From: Mesorhizobium sp. LMG 17147 | Lineage (GTDB): Bacteria; Pseudomonadota; Alphaproteobacteria; Rhizobiales; Rhizobiaceae | Length of the DNA: 64,000 nt | Direction: 5' to 3' | Assembly: GCF_024297145.1 (NCBI RefSeq) | Contig: NZ_JANCTC010000008.1 | Span: forward strand, 229,223-293,222 | Shown here: positions 26,215 to 35,775 of the stretch, in pieces | How positions within the stretch are numbered: the stretch's first letter is position 1 | Layout: the number at the start of each line of letters is the position of its first letter | Position numbers and translations under genes: made by a program | The notes under the pieces: model-generated | Seen by the model: the letters and a program-made list of their open reading frames with translations, nothing else | What the model was told of the DNA's origin: nothing | Database searches by the model: none

Positions 26215-27806
26215 TTGGCAGCCTCTGGCGCGTTGAATGTGGCGGCGTACTCGTTCGACTCGAAGCTCGCCTTATCCTCGACACGGAACTTGAAGGTCTG
26301 TGCCGGGGCGTGGATCTGGTCCGCCGGTTGGCGAACGAAGACCTTCAACGTTTTCAGGCGGTCGGGTTCGACCGGGATGGCGAAAGACCGGCCGGCCGGG
26401 ATGTCGTCGCCGACGACGACCATGTCGGCACCCTCCAGACCCTGCATGGTGACGACGATTGTCCTTGGCTCAGGGATCATGTTGAGCAGCTTGACGCTAT
26501 AGCCATTGCGGATGGAGCCATCGGATAGTGTGACGAATTGCGGATTGCGGTCATGCAGCACGTTCAGTTCGAGCCGATCGCGCGTCAGCAGCGAATAGAG
26601 CAGGCCCAGCCCGATCAGCGACCACAAGCCCATGTAGACGTAGGTGCGCGGCCGGAAGATCTTGCGAATGTGAAAATGCGCCACCTGATCGGAGAAGGTG
26701 CCGACAGCAGTCCTGACCAGCGACGGATTGATTGAACTGGAGCCGCCTGCGGTCGCCAGCATCATGTTGGCGTTGTAGTCGGAGAGCGTCGCGTAGGAGA
26801 TCAGCCCGCGCTCCTTGCCGAGCTTGTCCATGACGCCGTCGCAGGCGTCGATACACAGCGCGCAGGTAATGCATTCGAGCTGCTGGCCGTCGCGAATGTC
26901 GATTCCCATTGGGCAGACCGCGACGCAGGCATTGCAGTCGACGCAGTCGCCGACGGACTGCCCCGAGGCTTGCACCTTCTTGGCGTGGCGCGATCGCGGC
27001 TCGCCGCGCCAGTCATTGTAGGTGACGGTGAGCGAATTCTCATCGAGCATGGCTGCCTGGATGCGCGGCCATGGGCACATATAGGTGCAGACCTGTTCGC
27101 GCATCAGGCCGCCGAAGGTGTAGGTCGTCGCCGTCAGCACGGCGATGGTGATGTAGGCGACAGGTGCGGCGGTACCGGTGAAAAGCTCGCCCACAAGTGT
27201 TGGTGCATCAGCGAAATAGAAAATCCAGGCGCCACCGGTCGCCGCCCCTATGACAAGCCAGATGGCGTGTTTCGAGACCCGCAGCATCAGCTTGCGGGCG
27301 GTCCAGGGGCCGGCATCGAGTTTCATGCGGGCGTTGCGGTCCCCCTCAATCGCACGCTCGACGACAAGGAACAGATCGACCCACACGGTCTGCGGACATG
27401 CATAGCCGCACCAGGCACGGCCGACAGCAGAGGTAATCAGGAAAAGTCCAACACCGGCCATGACCAGGAGGCCGGCCACATAGAAGAATTCCTGCGGCCA
27501 GATCTCGATGAAGAAAAAGTAGAAGCGCCGATTGGTGAGATCGAGCAGCACGGCCTGGTCCGGGGCAAATGGGCCACGATCCCAATGCAGCCACGCAGTC
27601 AGGTAATAGATGCCAAGTGTGATCGTCATCACCAGCCATTTGAAGCGGCGAAAGTTGCCCGAGGCGCGCTTCGGAAAGATCTTTTGACGCGCGGCATAAA
27701 GGGGCTTGCGGGTTTTGGCGGCATTGACAGTTTCTGTTTCGAGCCGTGTCAACTGCGTCTTGTCACGCACGTGCAACTCCACTTTCCCAGCCAATGTCAG
27801 GGGCAC
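26211..27806 (-). CDS. fixG: FixG/CcoG polyferredoxin, cbb3 oxidase assembly
   Basis: The 531-residue membrane iron-sulphur protein has about five helices, the CGYACPQTVW and CTYMCPWPRIQ segments, and two 4Fe-4S clusters (CVDCNACVAVCP and CITCALCIDACD). The C-terminal periplasmic domain is FixG-like. CcoG reduces copper for delivery to CcoN. The start GTG at 27806 is the longest option, and an in-frame GTG a few codons later cannot be excluded. It is the first gene of fixGHIS, 130 bases downstream of fixP with a hairpin between them. Confidence 0.94.
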   Translation of the reverse strand: MPLTLAGKVELHVRDKTQLTRLETETVNAAKTRKPLYAARQKIFPKRASGNFRRFKWLVMTITLGIYYLTAWLHWDRGPFAPDQAVLLDLTNRRFYFFFIEIWPQEFFYVAGLLVMAGVGLFLITSAVGRAWCGYACPQTVWVDLFLVVERAIEGDRNARMKLDAGPWTARKLMLRVSKHAIWLVIGAATGGAWIFYFADAPTLVGELFTGTAAPVAYITIAVLTATTYTFGGLMREQVCTYMCPWPRIQAAMLDENSLTVTYNDWRGEPRSRHAKKVQASGQSVGDCVDCNACVAVCPMGIDIRDGQQLECITCALCIDACDGVMDKLGKERGLISYATLSDYNANMMLATAGGSSSINPSLVRTAVGTFSDQVAHFHIRKIFRPRTYVYMGLWSLIGLGLLYSLLTRDRLELNVLHDRNPQFVTLSDGSIRNGYSVKLLNMIPEPRTIVVTMQGLEGADMVVVGDDIPAGRSFAIPVEPDRLKTLKVFVRQPADQIHAPAQTFKFRVEDKASFESNEYAATFNAPEAAK

Positions 27807-27871
27807 CTGTCGAAAAGCCTCGCGGTAGGACAGCCTTGCCGGGTTGTGCAGATCGCATTAGGAATGGTGTC

Positions 27872-27895
27872 GAGGCCCGGCTCGCGCCGGGCCTC
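27872..27895 (-). terminator. Hairpin between fixP and fixG
   Basis: GAGGCCCGGC and GCCGGGCCTC form a perfect 10-bp stem with a 4-base loop, about 40 bases after the fixP stop. No T-run follows on the minus strand. It may be a partial terminator or mRNA-stabilising end separating fixNOQP from fixGHIS. Confidence 0.6.
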
Positions 27896-27936
27896 GTCCG
27901 CTTGGCAGGGGTGACCGAAGAATAGGGCTTCCATTC

Positions 27937-28800
27937 CTATTCTCCGCCGCCAAGCGAATGGACATAAACTGCAAGTTCCTTGACCTTGATCTCGCCGAGA
28001 CGGCCAACCCAGGCCGGCATGACGCCCTGCTTTGGCGCACGAACCTGGGCGGCGATGGCCGTCTCGCCGGACCCGTAAAGCCAGATCGCGTCAGTCAGGT
28101 CGGGGGCGCCGAATTCCCTGTTGCCTTTTGCATTGTCGCCGTGACAAGCGACGCAGTTCTCGGCAAAGACCTTGGCGCCGGGTTGGATCAGACTTGCATC
28201 GCGGACCTTGCCGGAAAGGCTGGCCACGTAGGCGCTGACTTGTGCGATCTGGTCGGCGGTGATGATGTCGCCGAAGGCCGGCATTTCTGACAGTCGCGTG
28301 TCCGGATCGGAAGCAAAGCGGAGGCCGTGCGTGATCGTCTGCTTGATCTGGTCGGGGCTGCCGCCCCAGAGCCAGTCATCGTCATTCAGGTTGGGAAAGC
28401 CCTTCGACCCCTGAGCGCCGGAGCCGTGGCATTGCGTACAGTTGACCTTGAACGCGGCAGCCCCGGCAGCGACCGCGAATTCGCGCAAGGCATCGTCGGT
28501 CAAGATCTCCGAGACGCTCTTTGCCTGGATGGCTGCAACATACTTGCCCTTGGCGGCCTCGGCCGCGGCAAGGTCGTTCTTGACGTCCTTACGGCTTGAA
28601 TAGCCGAGCATGCCCTTGGTTGCCGAGGTCAGCATCGGCCATGCCGGGTATGCGGTCGTATAGACGAGCGCCCACGCTATGGTGACGTAGAAGGTAATCA
28701 CCCACCATCGCGGCAGAGGATTGTTGAGCTCCCTGATGCCGTCCCATTCATGGCCGGTGGTTGAGACGCCGGAGACCTCATCGATGTGCTCGTCGCTCAT
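27937..28800 (-). CDS. fixP: FixP/CcoP dihaem cytochrome c subunit of cbb3 oxidase
   Basis: The 287-residue protein has an N-terminal cytoplasmic part with WWVITFYVTIAWALVY as membrane anchor and two c-type haem sites, CTQCH and CVACH, each with a downstream axial Met segment (SEMPAFGD and GVMPAW). Start 28800 (MSDEHIDEV) is set by family length and the position of fixQ; the frame is open further upstream. It passes electrons from the bc1 complex through FixO to FixN during microaerobic respiration. Confidence 0.96.
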   Translation of the reverse strand: MSDEHIDEVSGVSTTGHEWDGIRELNNPLPRWWVITFYVTIAWALVYTTAYPAWPMLTSATKGMLGYSSRKDVKNDLAAAEAAKGKYVAAIQAKSVSEILTDDALREFAVAAGAAAFKVNCTQCHGSGAQGSKGFPNLNDDDWLWGGSPDQIKQTITHGLRFASDPDTRLSEMPAFGDIITADQIAQVSAYVASLSGKVRDASLIQPGAKVFAENCVACHGDNAKGNREFGAPDLTDAIWLYGSGETAIAAQVRAPKQGVMPAWVGRLGEIKVKELAVYVHSLGGGE

Positions 28801-28802
28801 GA

Positions 28803-28952
28803 TCACTCGTCCTCGAGCGGAATGCGGGCAGCTTCGTCGGCCAGCCTTCGGCTGCCGGGGCGTAGGGCAAAGGCGATGCACCCGACGAAGAACAGCGCCA
28901 TCGCAACCAGGCCCCAGCTGTCGGCAAACGCCCGCATCAAATTGTAGGTCAT
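28803..28952 (-). CDS. fixQ: FixQ/CcoQ small subunit of cbb3 oxidase
   Basis: The 49-residue single-helix protein starts MTYNLMRAFADSWG, with a helix about 12-31, then RPGSRRLADEAARIPLED. It has the family length and position between fixO and fixP, 2 bases before fixP. It stabilises the FixNOP complex. Confidence 0.94.
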   Translation of the reverse strand: MTYNLMRAFADSWGLVAMALFFVGCIAFALRPGSRRLADEAARIPLEDE

Positions 28953-28963
28953 CAGCGTTCTCC

Positions 28964-29695
28964 TCAGCGGTAGCCGGCGGCTTCGTCGTAATTTTTGAAG
29001 TCGACCAGTGTGCCAAGCATCTGCAGGTAGGCGAGCAGGGCATCCATTTCGGTGACCTGTTGCGGGTTGCCGTCGAAGTCGCCGATCTTGACTTTGGGGT
29101 AACGCGCCTCAAGGCCTGATGTGTCGGCATTGGGATCGGCCTGCGCCGCCAGATCCGCATTGGCGTGCGCGATCATGTCATCGGTGTAAGGGACGGCTAC
29201 ACGCCTGTTGGCGACCAGATGCGTCGAGAAATCCTTCACGTCGATCGGCGTGTCTTTCAGGAACCCATAGCTCGGCATGATCGATTCCGGCACCACCGAG
29301 CGCGGGTCGGTAAGATGCGCGACATGCCATGCATTCGAGTAGCGGTCGCCAACTCTGGCGAGATCCGGCCCGGTGCGCTTCGATCCCCACTGGAAGGGGT
29401 GATCGTACATGGACTCGGCAGCCAGGCTGTAGTGGCCATAGCGCTCAACTTCGTCGCGGAACGGCCTGATCATCTGGCTATGGCAGAGAAAGCAGCCCTC
29501 GCGCATATAGATGTTGCGCCCGACAAGTTCGAGCGGCGAATAGGGGCGCATGCCTTCCACCTTCTCGATCGTATTGTCGAGATAGAAGAGAGGCGCTATC
29601 TCGACGATACCGCCGACCGTCACCACGAGCAGCGAGCCAACGAGAAGAAGCGTGGCGTTCTTCTCGATGATTGCGTGTTTGTCCATCAAGCCCAT
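28964..29695 (-). CDS. fixO: FixO/CcoO monohaem cytochrome c subunit
   Basis: The 243-residue protein has an N-terminal membrane anchor (about 13-35), [17 protein letters not shown] with haem site CFLCH near residue 70, and axial Met in IMPSYGFL. The ATG overlaps the fixN stop by a single base. It is a core subunit of the cbb3 oxidase. Confidence 0.96.
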   Translation of the reverse strand: MGLMDKHAIIEKNATLLLVGSLLVVTVGGIVEIAPLFYLDNTIEKVEGMRPYSPLELVGRNIYMREGCFLCHSQMIRPFRDEVERYGHYSLAAESMYDHPFQWGSKRTGPDLARVGDRYSNAWHVAHLTDPRSVVPESIMPSYGFLKDTPIDVKDFSTHLVANRRVAVPYTDDMIAHANADLAAQADPNADTSGLEARYPKVKIGDFDGNPQQVTEMDALLAYLQMLGTLVDFKNYDEAAGYR

Positions 29696-31314
29696 TACCT
29701 GGCTCCTGATCGCGCAGGTCGGATGGCGACGGGGCTCGGCATCGGCTCCTCCTCGCGCTGGTGGCCGAGGATGGTCATGGTGATGTTCCAGGCCATGATA
29801 AGGGCGCCGGAGAGGTACATGGCCCCACCGATGGCGCGCATGACGTAGTATGGGTGCATGGCAGCGACGGTTTCGGCGAAGGAATAGACCAGGAAGCCCT
29901 GCTGGTCGTATTCACGCCACATCAGGCCCTGCATGATGCCTGACACCCACATGACCGAGGCGTAGACGACGATCCCGAGTGTCGCCAGCCAGAAGTGCCA
30001 AGTGACGAGCCGCAGCGAGTAGAGCCGGTGACGGTTCCAGAGCTTCGGCACCATGTAGTAGATTGCGCCGAACGAGATCATGCCAACCCAGCCGAGCGCG
30101 CCCGAATGGACGTGGCCGATGGTCCAGTCGGTATAATGCGACAGCGAATTGACCGCCCTGATCGCCATGATCGGGCCTTCGAAGGTCGACATGCCATAGA
30201 AGGCGACGGCCATCACCATCATGCGGATGATCGGATCGGTGCGCAGCTTGTCCCAGGCGCCGGACAGCGTCATCAGGCCGTTGATCATGCCGCCCCAGGA
30301 CGGCATCCACAGCATGATCGAGAACGCCATGCCGAGCGTCTGCGCCCAATCTGGCAAGGCGGTGTAGTGCAGGTGATGCGGGCCAGCCCAGATGTAGAGA
30401 AAGATGATCGCCCAGAAATGGACGATCGACAGCCGGTACGAATAGACTGGCCGGTTCGCCTGCTTGGGCACGAAATAATACATCATGCCAAGGAAGCCGG
30501 CGGTGAGAAAGAAGCCGACCGCGTTGTGGCCGTACCACCATTGGGTCAGCGCGTCCTGGACCCCGGAAAAGGCGGAGTAGCTCTTGGAGCCCAGGAACGA
30601 GACTGGCATCGACAGGTTGTTGACCACATGCAGCATCGCGATGGTCACGATGAACGACAGGTAGAACCAGTTGGCGACGTAGATATGCGGTTCCTTGCGC
30701 TTCAGGATCGTGCCAAGGAACAGAATGAGGTAGGCGACCCAGACGATGGTCAGCCAGACATCCACATACCATTCGGGTTCGGCGTACTCGCGGCCCTCGG
30801 TGATGCCGAGCAGATAGCCGGTCGCGGCCATGACGATGAACAGCTGGTAGCCCCAGAAGACGAACCAGGCGAGATCACCGCCGAAGAGGCGGGCGCGGCA
30901 GGTGCGCTGCACGACATACAGAGACGTGCAAAGCAGCGCGTTGCCACCGAAGGCGAAGACGACACCGGATGTATGCAGCGGCCGCAAACGGCCGAAATTG
31001 AACCAGGGCTGGATGTTGAGATCGGGATAGGCGAGCTGAAGCGCGATCACCACGCCGACCAGCATCCCGACGACACCCCAGAACACGGTGGCGATCGCGC
31101 CGTAGCGGATCGGACCATCCATGTAAGCGGATGGGTCAATCGGAGCTGCTGGCTTGAACTCCGTGTTGCGCAACAGGATCGCAGTGAAACCAGCCACTGC
31201 GAAGAACAACACCCACATATGTCGGCGGAAAGGTTCATCCACGCCGAAGCCGGCGGCCACCAGGGCCGCAAAAGCGAACACGCTTAGAAGGACGATCTCT
31301 GTGCCGAATTTCAT
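29695..31314 (-). CDS. fixN: FixN/CcoN catalytic subunit of cbb3 cytochrome oxidase
   Basis: The 539-residue haem-copper oxidase subunit has 12 or more membrane helices. Visible ligands include His in [16 protein letters not shown] (low-spin haem b), [22 protein letters not shown] (CuB His and the cross-linked Tyr region), [11 protein letters not shown] and [11 protein letters not shown]. It reduces oxygen at nanomolar concentrations and is essential for respiration in nodules. A FNR-type box about 80 bases upstream (31388-31403) fits FixK/FnrN control. It heads the fixNOQP operon. Confidence 0.97.
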   Translation of the reverse strand: MKFGTEIVLLSVFAFAALVAAGFGVDEPFRRHMWVLFFAVAGFTAILLRNTEFKPAAPIDPSAYMDGPIRYGAIATVFWGVVGMLVGVVIALQLAYPDLNIQPWFNFGRLRPLHTSGVVFAFGGNALLCTSLYVVQRTCRARLFGGDLAWFVFWGYQLFIVMAATGYLLGITEGREYAEPEWYVDVWLTIVWVAYLILFLGTILKRKEPHIYVANWFYLSFIVTIAMLHVVNNLSMPVSFLGSKSYSAFSGVQDALTQWWYGHNAVGFFLTAGFLGMMYYFVPKQANRPVYSYRLSIVHFWAIIFLYIWAGPHHLHYTALPDWAQTLGMAFSIMLWMPSWGGMINGLMTLSGAWDKLRTDPIIRMMVMAVAFYGMSTFEGPIMAIRAVNSLSHYTDWTIGHVHSGALGWVGMISFGAIYYMVPKLWNRHRLYSLRLVTWHFWLATLGIVVYASVMWVSGIMQGLMWREYDQQGFLVYSFAETVAAMHPYYVMRAIGGAMYLSGALIMAWNITMTILGHQREEEPMPSPVAIRPARSGAR

Positions 31315-31813
31315 TGCAGATCCCGATCTCGAATCTGGTGGATGCCAAATCCGCAGCGCACTAATTGCGCAGCCGCCGCCCCCTCGCCCTGATCTATGTC
31401 AGGCCGCACGATTTTGTGTCGGCGGCGCAATCAGCAGGTGGCGAATGAACGAGGAACGCAGCGCGGGCTCACCCCCTCATGGAAGGCGTTCCCTGGGTTG
31501 GGCGGGCGCAGACGCGATCGATTGAGGCGAAAGCTGAGGCTCTGCGACGCGTTGGATGCTATTGCCGATGCCCTGCCAAACGTTGTTCGGATCCCATTGG
31601 AAACGAACGCGATCGTTCGGCCGAGCCGTGGCAGCTTAAGGACCGTGCTTCGCCGGTATGTGCCGAAACACACCTGGCGATTGGTCGTCGTCCCTATCAA
31701 AGCCCGAAAGCTGTCTGTCTCGACCGTGACGCCGCTTCTTCGAAGGCGCGGCGACATCGCATTAGAAGGCAAGCACGGCCCGCCCCGGAGCCATGCGACA
31801 TGGGCCTCGCCGC
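31315..31813. other. Region between fixN and fnrN, with a possible decayed gene
   Basis: Besides the FNR-type box, plus-strand frames show short gene-like pieces (such as LRLCDALDAIADALPN, and FFEG in another frame) broken by frameshifts, hinting at a degraded hemerythrin-like gene. This reading is weak, and no intact gene is supported. Confidence 0.3.
31388..31403 (-). promoter_or_regulatory. FNR/FixK-type box upstream of fixN
   Basis: CCTGATCTATGTCAGG is an inverted repeat of the TGAC-N4-ATCA type on the minus strand. Its centre is 81 bases upstream of the fixN ATG, allowing a class II promoter with a leader of about 40 bases. Confidence 0.65.
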
Positions 31814-32557
31814 TTAGGGCCGCTCGCGTCCGCCGCCACAGCGCTTCTCCAGACGGCTTATGCTGTCCACCGTCACATGGCGTGCGTTCTCAATCCGAAT
31901 CACCCCGTCAGCCCGCAATCGCGTCAGTTGGCGGCTCACGGTTTCGTTGGTAATTCCAAGGAAATCAGAGATTTCGGCACGCGTCAGCGGCAGATCGAAG
32001 GACGCAGACCTGGAAGCCGCGTCGAGACTGGAATCGATATTCCGGGCCATCATGAGGAGAAAACTCGCCACCTTTTCCGGAGCTGTCTTGCGCCCCAGCG
32101 TCACCATCCACTCGCGCGCCTCATCGAGTTCATTCAGCGTCTGTTTGAGCAGGCGATGCTCGAATTCCCGTGACGCCTTCATCATCCGTTCGACGGCCGC
32201 TCGCGGAAACGAGCACAGCGTGACTGCTGTTGCCGCTTCCGCATTGATCGAGCTTTCCACCTTGAAAGGACGTCCCAGAAAATTCGGTGCAAACTGGAGA
32301 CCGACGATCTGCTGGCGCCCATCCGACAGGCTCTTTGATAGCTTTACCACGCCTGAAAGCACGTTCGAGTAGCTGTCGACGTTCTGTGCCTCGCCGGTCA
32401 ACTCCATTCCTGACTCGATCCGGCGACGCGAGCAAGTCTTGGCGAGCCCAACCAAATTGTCTGGATCGAGCGCACCGCAGACACCGCGACGCCGTGCCTC
32501 GCAAGGGAGGCAAAGAACAGGAATGCCGGAAGTATGAATGTCTTGCCGAAAGGTCAT
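31814..32557 (-). CDS. fnrN: FnrN-type oxygen-sensing Crp/Fnr regulator
   Basis: The 247-residue regulator has an N-terminal cysteine set, C16-x2-C19-x7-C27, and a further Cys at about 113 (AVTLCSF), as in FNR and FnrN proteins that hold an oxygen-labile 4Fe-4S cluster. FixK proteins lack this set. The cNMP-like beta barrel spans about 40-150. The C-terminal HTH has recognition helix ITNETVSRQLTRL with the E--SR residues that read TTGAT half-sites. It is divergent from hemN with a shared box (32642-32655), suggesting autoregulation plus control of hemN, fixNOQP and the ubiM operon. Confidence 0.93.
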   Translation of the reverse strand: MTFRQDIHTSGIPVLCLPCEARRRGVCGALDPDNLVGLAKTCSRRRIESGMELTGEAQNVDSYSNVLSGVVKLSKSLSDGRQQIVGLQFAPNFLGRPFKVESSINAEAATAVTLCSFPRAAVERMMKASREFEHRLLKQTLNELDEAREWMVTLGRKTAPEKVASFLLMMARNIDSSLDAASRSASFDLPLTRAEISDFLGITNETVSRQLTRLRADGVIRIENARHVTVDSISRLEKRCGGGRERP

Positions 32558-32641
32558 GCGTTCGCTTTACCCGATCCTAACTGCCGGCAGGATACCCATC
32601 CAGGGTAGAGAAGTCCTGCGGCGGTTTGTCCATGCGCGCGG

Positions 32642-32655
32642 CTGATCGAGATCAG
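32642..32655. promoter_or_regulatory. FNR-type box between fnrN and hemN
   Basis: CTGATCGAGATCAG is an FNR-like inverted repeat, 60 bases before the hemN ATG and 91 bases before the fnrN ATG. It has the same CTGAT form as the two other boxes in this window. Confidence 0.65.
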
Positions 32656-32708
32656 GGTCTGCTTCAGCGATGCGTGCAGTGTTCGGCGGGCAACACGGTG
32701 AACGCGAG

Positions 32709-34058
32709 ATGCAATCGGAAATAGCTGTCAAACTCAGCGAGAACGTCCCACGCTACACAAGCTATCCGACGGCGCCGCATTTCCATTCCGGGGTCGATGC
32801 TGCCATTTACCGTGGCTGGTTGGAGGCGCTGGAAAGTGGCGACGAAATCTCGCTGTATTTGCACATTCCTTACTGCGACAAGCTCTGCTGGTTCTGCGCC
32901 TGTCACACCAAGCAGACGCACCAATATGAGCCGGTGGCCGCTTATCTGCGCTCGCTGAATGCCGAAATCGTCACGATTGCCGGTCTGGTGAGCGGCAAGG
33001 CACATGTCCGTGCAATCCACTTCGGTGGCGGTTCGCCAACGATGCTGAGGCCCGATGACATGGTTGCTCTTGGAGCGGCCTTGCGGGACAGCTTCGACCT
33101 TCTCCCGGATGCTACGGTCAGCATCGAAATCGGAACCAACGACATGGACAAGGCGCGCCTTGATGCGCTTGCTCAAATCGGCGTAACGCGGGCGAGCCTC
33201 GGCGTGCAGGATTTCGATCCGCAAGTGCAAAAAGCAATTAATCGTGAGCAAAGTTTTTTGCAGACCAAGGCAGTCGTCGACGGGGTTCGTTCGCGGGGCG
33301 TTGAATCGGTCAATCTGGACCTGCTCTACGGGCTCCCGAATCAGACACGCGAGACGATCTGTTCCACGGTGGCGCAGGCACTGACCTTGGAACCAGACCG
33401 GATGGCTCTGTTCGGCTACGCACATGTGCCCTGGTTCAAGAAGCATCAGACGATGATCGACGAGGCATGGCTGCCGAGTCCCACCGAGCGTTTCGCCCAA
33501 TCTCAACTCGCGGCGCGGGCAATTGTCGCCAAGGGATATGAGGCAATAGGACTCGATCATTTCGCGAAGCCCGACGATGCGCTGGCCATAGCGGCCCGCG
33601 CAGGGGTTTTGCATCGCAATTTTCAGGGCTACACCGAGGATCGCTGCCCGACACTGATCGGACTTGGCCCTTCGTCCATCGGTCGTTTTCGCCAAGGCTA
33701 CGTGCAGAACATGGCTTCGACTGCCGGGTACGGGCGCATGGTTGCGGATGGCGGGTTGGCTGCCGTCCGGGGCGTTGCCCTTTCCGACGACGATCGCGTC
33801 CGTGGCTGGATAATCGAGCGGCTGATGTGTGATTTTGCCTTCTCGGCAGTCGATCTGGTGGAGCGGTTCGGCAAAGCCGGCGAGAAGCTCCTTCATCGCT
33901 CGAGGTCCATCGCCCTCCACGATCCTGCCCGAGCGCTTGAATTCGATGGCGACAGTTTCGTCGTACGGGCTGAAAGTCGCCCCTTCGTTCGAACCATCGC
34001 GGCCAAGTTCGATACATATTTCAAAGGGGGAACGGCGAGGCACTCGGTGGCGGTCTGA
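32709..34058 (+). CDS. hemN: Oxygen-independent coproporphyrinogen III oxidase
   Basis: The 449-residue radical-SAM enzyme has YTSYPTAPHF near the N-terminus, the cluster motif CDKLCWFC (CxxxCxxC), HFGGGSPT, SLGVQDFDPQVQKAI and the HFAKPDD region. It converts coproporphyrinogen III to protoporphyrinogen IX without oxygen, supplying haem for the cbb3 oxidase in micro-oxic cells. ATG 32709 gives the family N-terminus, although the frame is open to 32670. It is paired divergently with fnrN. Confidence 0.95.
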   Translation: MQSEIAVKLSENVPRYTSYPTAPHFHSGVDAAIYRGWLEALESGDEISLYLHIPYCDKLCWFCACHTKQTHQYEPVAAYLRSLNAEIVTIAGLVSGKAHVRAIHFGGGSPTMLRPDDMVALGAALRDSFDLLPDATVSIEIGTNDMDKARLDALAQIGVTRASLGVQDFDPQVQKAINREQSFLQTKAVVDGVRSRGVESVNLDLLYGLPNQTRETICSTVAQALTLEPDRMALFGYAHVPWFKKHQTMIDEAWLPSPTERFAQSQLAARAIVAKGYEAIGLDHFAKPDDALAIAARAGVLHRNFQGYTEDRCPTLIGLGPSSIGRFRQGYVQNMASTAGYGRMVADGGLAAVRGVALSDDDRVRGWIIERLMCDFAFSAVDLVERFGKAGEKLLHRSRSIALHDPARALEFDGDSFVVRAESRPFVRTIAAKFDTYFKGGTARHSVAV

Positions 34059-34294
34059 GCAAAGCACAGTGCGCTCGCCGTTTGGTCGATCGCGAACCAG
34101 CTGCGTTTCATTTTGACCGCTCATAGGCGACTACCGCATCCAATCGAAAATGCAAACTTAGGCTGTTGCGCGGTATTTCCTTCCACATCCTCTCTTACGC
34201 ATACCTGCATTCCAAGGTGTTTGATCCTATGCTTCGCGAGGAGCAGGTAGGCCGCGACAGCTAGGCAATGTTCCAGCTGCCTCTAGCGGAGGAG

Positions 34295-34537
34295 TCACGA
34301 TTTTTCGGCAAGCTCCGTCGGCAGACCTTCTTTTCGGGCCTTGGCAAAGGCTCGGTCGCCTTCCAGAAACGCCGCCAGCATGAAAGGGATGAGTTCTGCC
34401 ACGGTTTCAGACTGACGATAGGTCTGACGGTAAAGTGCAGCATACTCCTTGAGTGTTTGGCCCAGCTCCGCGCTGACGGTAATGGTGATCTTCGAAGCTG
34501 TTCGGTCTGGAAGCTTTCCAAGTTTCAGGTCAGCCAT
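34295..34537 (-). CDS. DUF2274 protein at the end of the trb operon
   Basis: The 80-residue protein begins MADLKLGKLPDR, followed by TVSAELGQTLKEYA, the usual form of DUF2274 proteins found after trbI in rhizobial conjugation clusters. It has ribbon-helix-helix-like character. It starts 12 bases after the trbI stop. Function is not known; a regulatory or accessory role in transfer is probable. Confidence 0.88.
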   Translation of the reverse strand: MADLKLGKLPDRTASKITITVSAELGQTLKEYAALYRQTYRQSETVAELIPFMLAAFLEGDRAFAKARKEGLPTELAEKS

Positions 34538-34549
34538 GGTAACTCCTGC

Positions 34550-35764
34550 TCAACTCGCGTATGGCCGCAGCACGATGTCCTTGTGCACGATGACGCGCAG
34601 TGGCCAACCTGGGCGGACGATGATGGTGGGCTGGATATTGAGGTTTTTTTCGGTGATGCGCTGGCCGGCTCGACTGGCGTTCTGCTGGGCTGATTCCCGG
34701 ATCGCCTTGACCAGATCGCTCTCGTTTTCGCCGAGGCTGAATTCCGTGCCGACACCGAGCAATGTGGCAAGCGCCACCCCCTTGATCAGCTGCCAGGTGT
34801 GGAAATCGACTTTGTCTTCCAGCCCTGCGTAGCCGGCGGTGTCGCTCGCGGGCAGATTGTCGATTTCGACCGACGAGCCGTCGGGCAGCAGAATGCGCTG
34901 CCAGACCAGCAGCGCTCGCTTTTGCCCGAACGCGACGACGCTGTCGTAGACGCCGATAAGACGTGAGCCCTGCGGAATCAGCAATATGTTGCCCGTGACC
35001 GTGTCGTGCACATTCTCGGTGACTTGCGCGACGACAAGGCCCGGCAAATCGGAATTGATGCCGGTGATCAGGCTGGCGGCAATCACGCTGCCAGCCATCA
35101 GTTGATACGGCGAGATCGGCGTCTGCAGCGCATGCGGATTGTAGATCCCGCCAGTGCTCCGCTGGCTGAGGAAATCAAGCTTTCGCTGCTGATTGTTCTG
35201 GTCGCCTTCCGCCGGCGCCACCGAGGCTGACGCGCGTGCTGCTTCGGATTGGGGAAGTGCCTCAAATGGATGCTGAGCAGTTTGCACGCTCTCACCGACA
35301 TCTGTCTGTTGAGCTCGATTTTCGACGCGGAAAAGCACCTGCGATTCACGCGCTTCGATCGCCTGCTGCGCTAGACGCTGCTCCTCGGCCGAGATGTCTT
35401 GACCCGGCACGATGCCGAGCTGGCGCTGCCGCTCGAGGATGGGGCGACCGAGGTCGCCCGGCAAAGGTGGCCCAAGGACGGGAGGCTTCGGCTTCATGCC
35501 GGAATAGTCATGGGGAAGCGTATCGAGTCCCTCGACGGTTGGTTTGCGCTCAGTGCTGTAGGGATCTTCCGCCTGATCCCTGATGCGAAGGGCCGGCCCC
35601 TGGAGCGCCATCATGGCAACGCCGAACACAGCGCCGGATCCGAGCGCTGCGATCGCGATGATCACACCGCGCCTGAACCGCACCACGCGGCGGGGAGAGG
35701 CCCGAAGCTGCAGTTCCTCGGGATCCAGTTTCGGCGGGATGCCAGAGCGGGAATTTTCGATCAT
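34550..35764 (-). CDS. trbI: TrbI (VirB10-like) conjugal transfer protein
   Basis: The 404-residue protein has a cytoplasmic N-terminus with basic RRVVRFRRG, one membrane helix (about 32-52), a Pro-rich periplasmic linker, and a C-terminal VirB10/TrbI beta barrel with GSVIAASLITGINSDLPG, LLIPQGSRLIGVYD and IQPTIIVRPGWPLRVIVHKD. It spans the envelope and links inner and outer parts of the type IV secretion channel. It lies 11 bases after trbG. Confidence 0.94.
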   Translation of the reverse strand: MIENSRSGIPPKLDPEELQLRASPRRVVRFRRGVIIAIAALGSGAVFGVAMMALQGPALRIRDQAEDPYSTERKPTVEGLDTLPHDYSGMKPKPPVLGPPLPGDLGRPILERQRQLGIVPGQDISAEEQRLAQQAIEARESQVLFRVENRAQQTDVGESVQTAQHPFEALPQSEAARASASVAPAEGDQNNQQRKLDFLSQRSTGGIYNPHALQTPISPYQLMAGSVIAASLITGINSDLPGLVVAQVTENVHDTVTGNILLIPQGSRLIGVYDSVVAFGQKRALLVWQRILLPDGSSVEIDNLPASDTAGYAGLEDKVDFHTWQLIKGVALATLLGVGTEFSLGENESDLVKAIRESAQQNASRAGQRITEKNLNIQPTIIVRPGWPLRVIVHKDIVLRPYAS

Positions 35765-35775
35765 GAGCCCTCACC

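Noticed and set aside
29995..31287. 430-codon plus-strand ORF
   Set aside because: It is antisense to fixN, which has complete haem-copper oxidase motifs.
32664..34124. 486-codon minus-strand ORF
   Set aside because: It is antisense to hemN, whose radical-SAM motif and length are correct.
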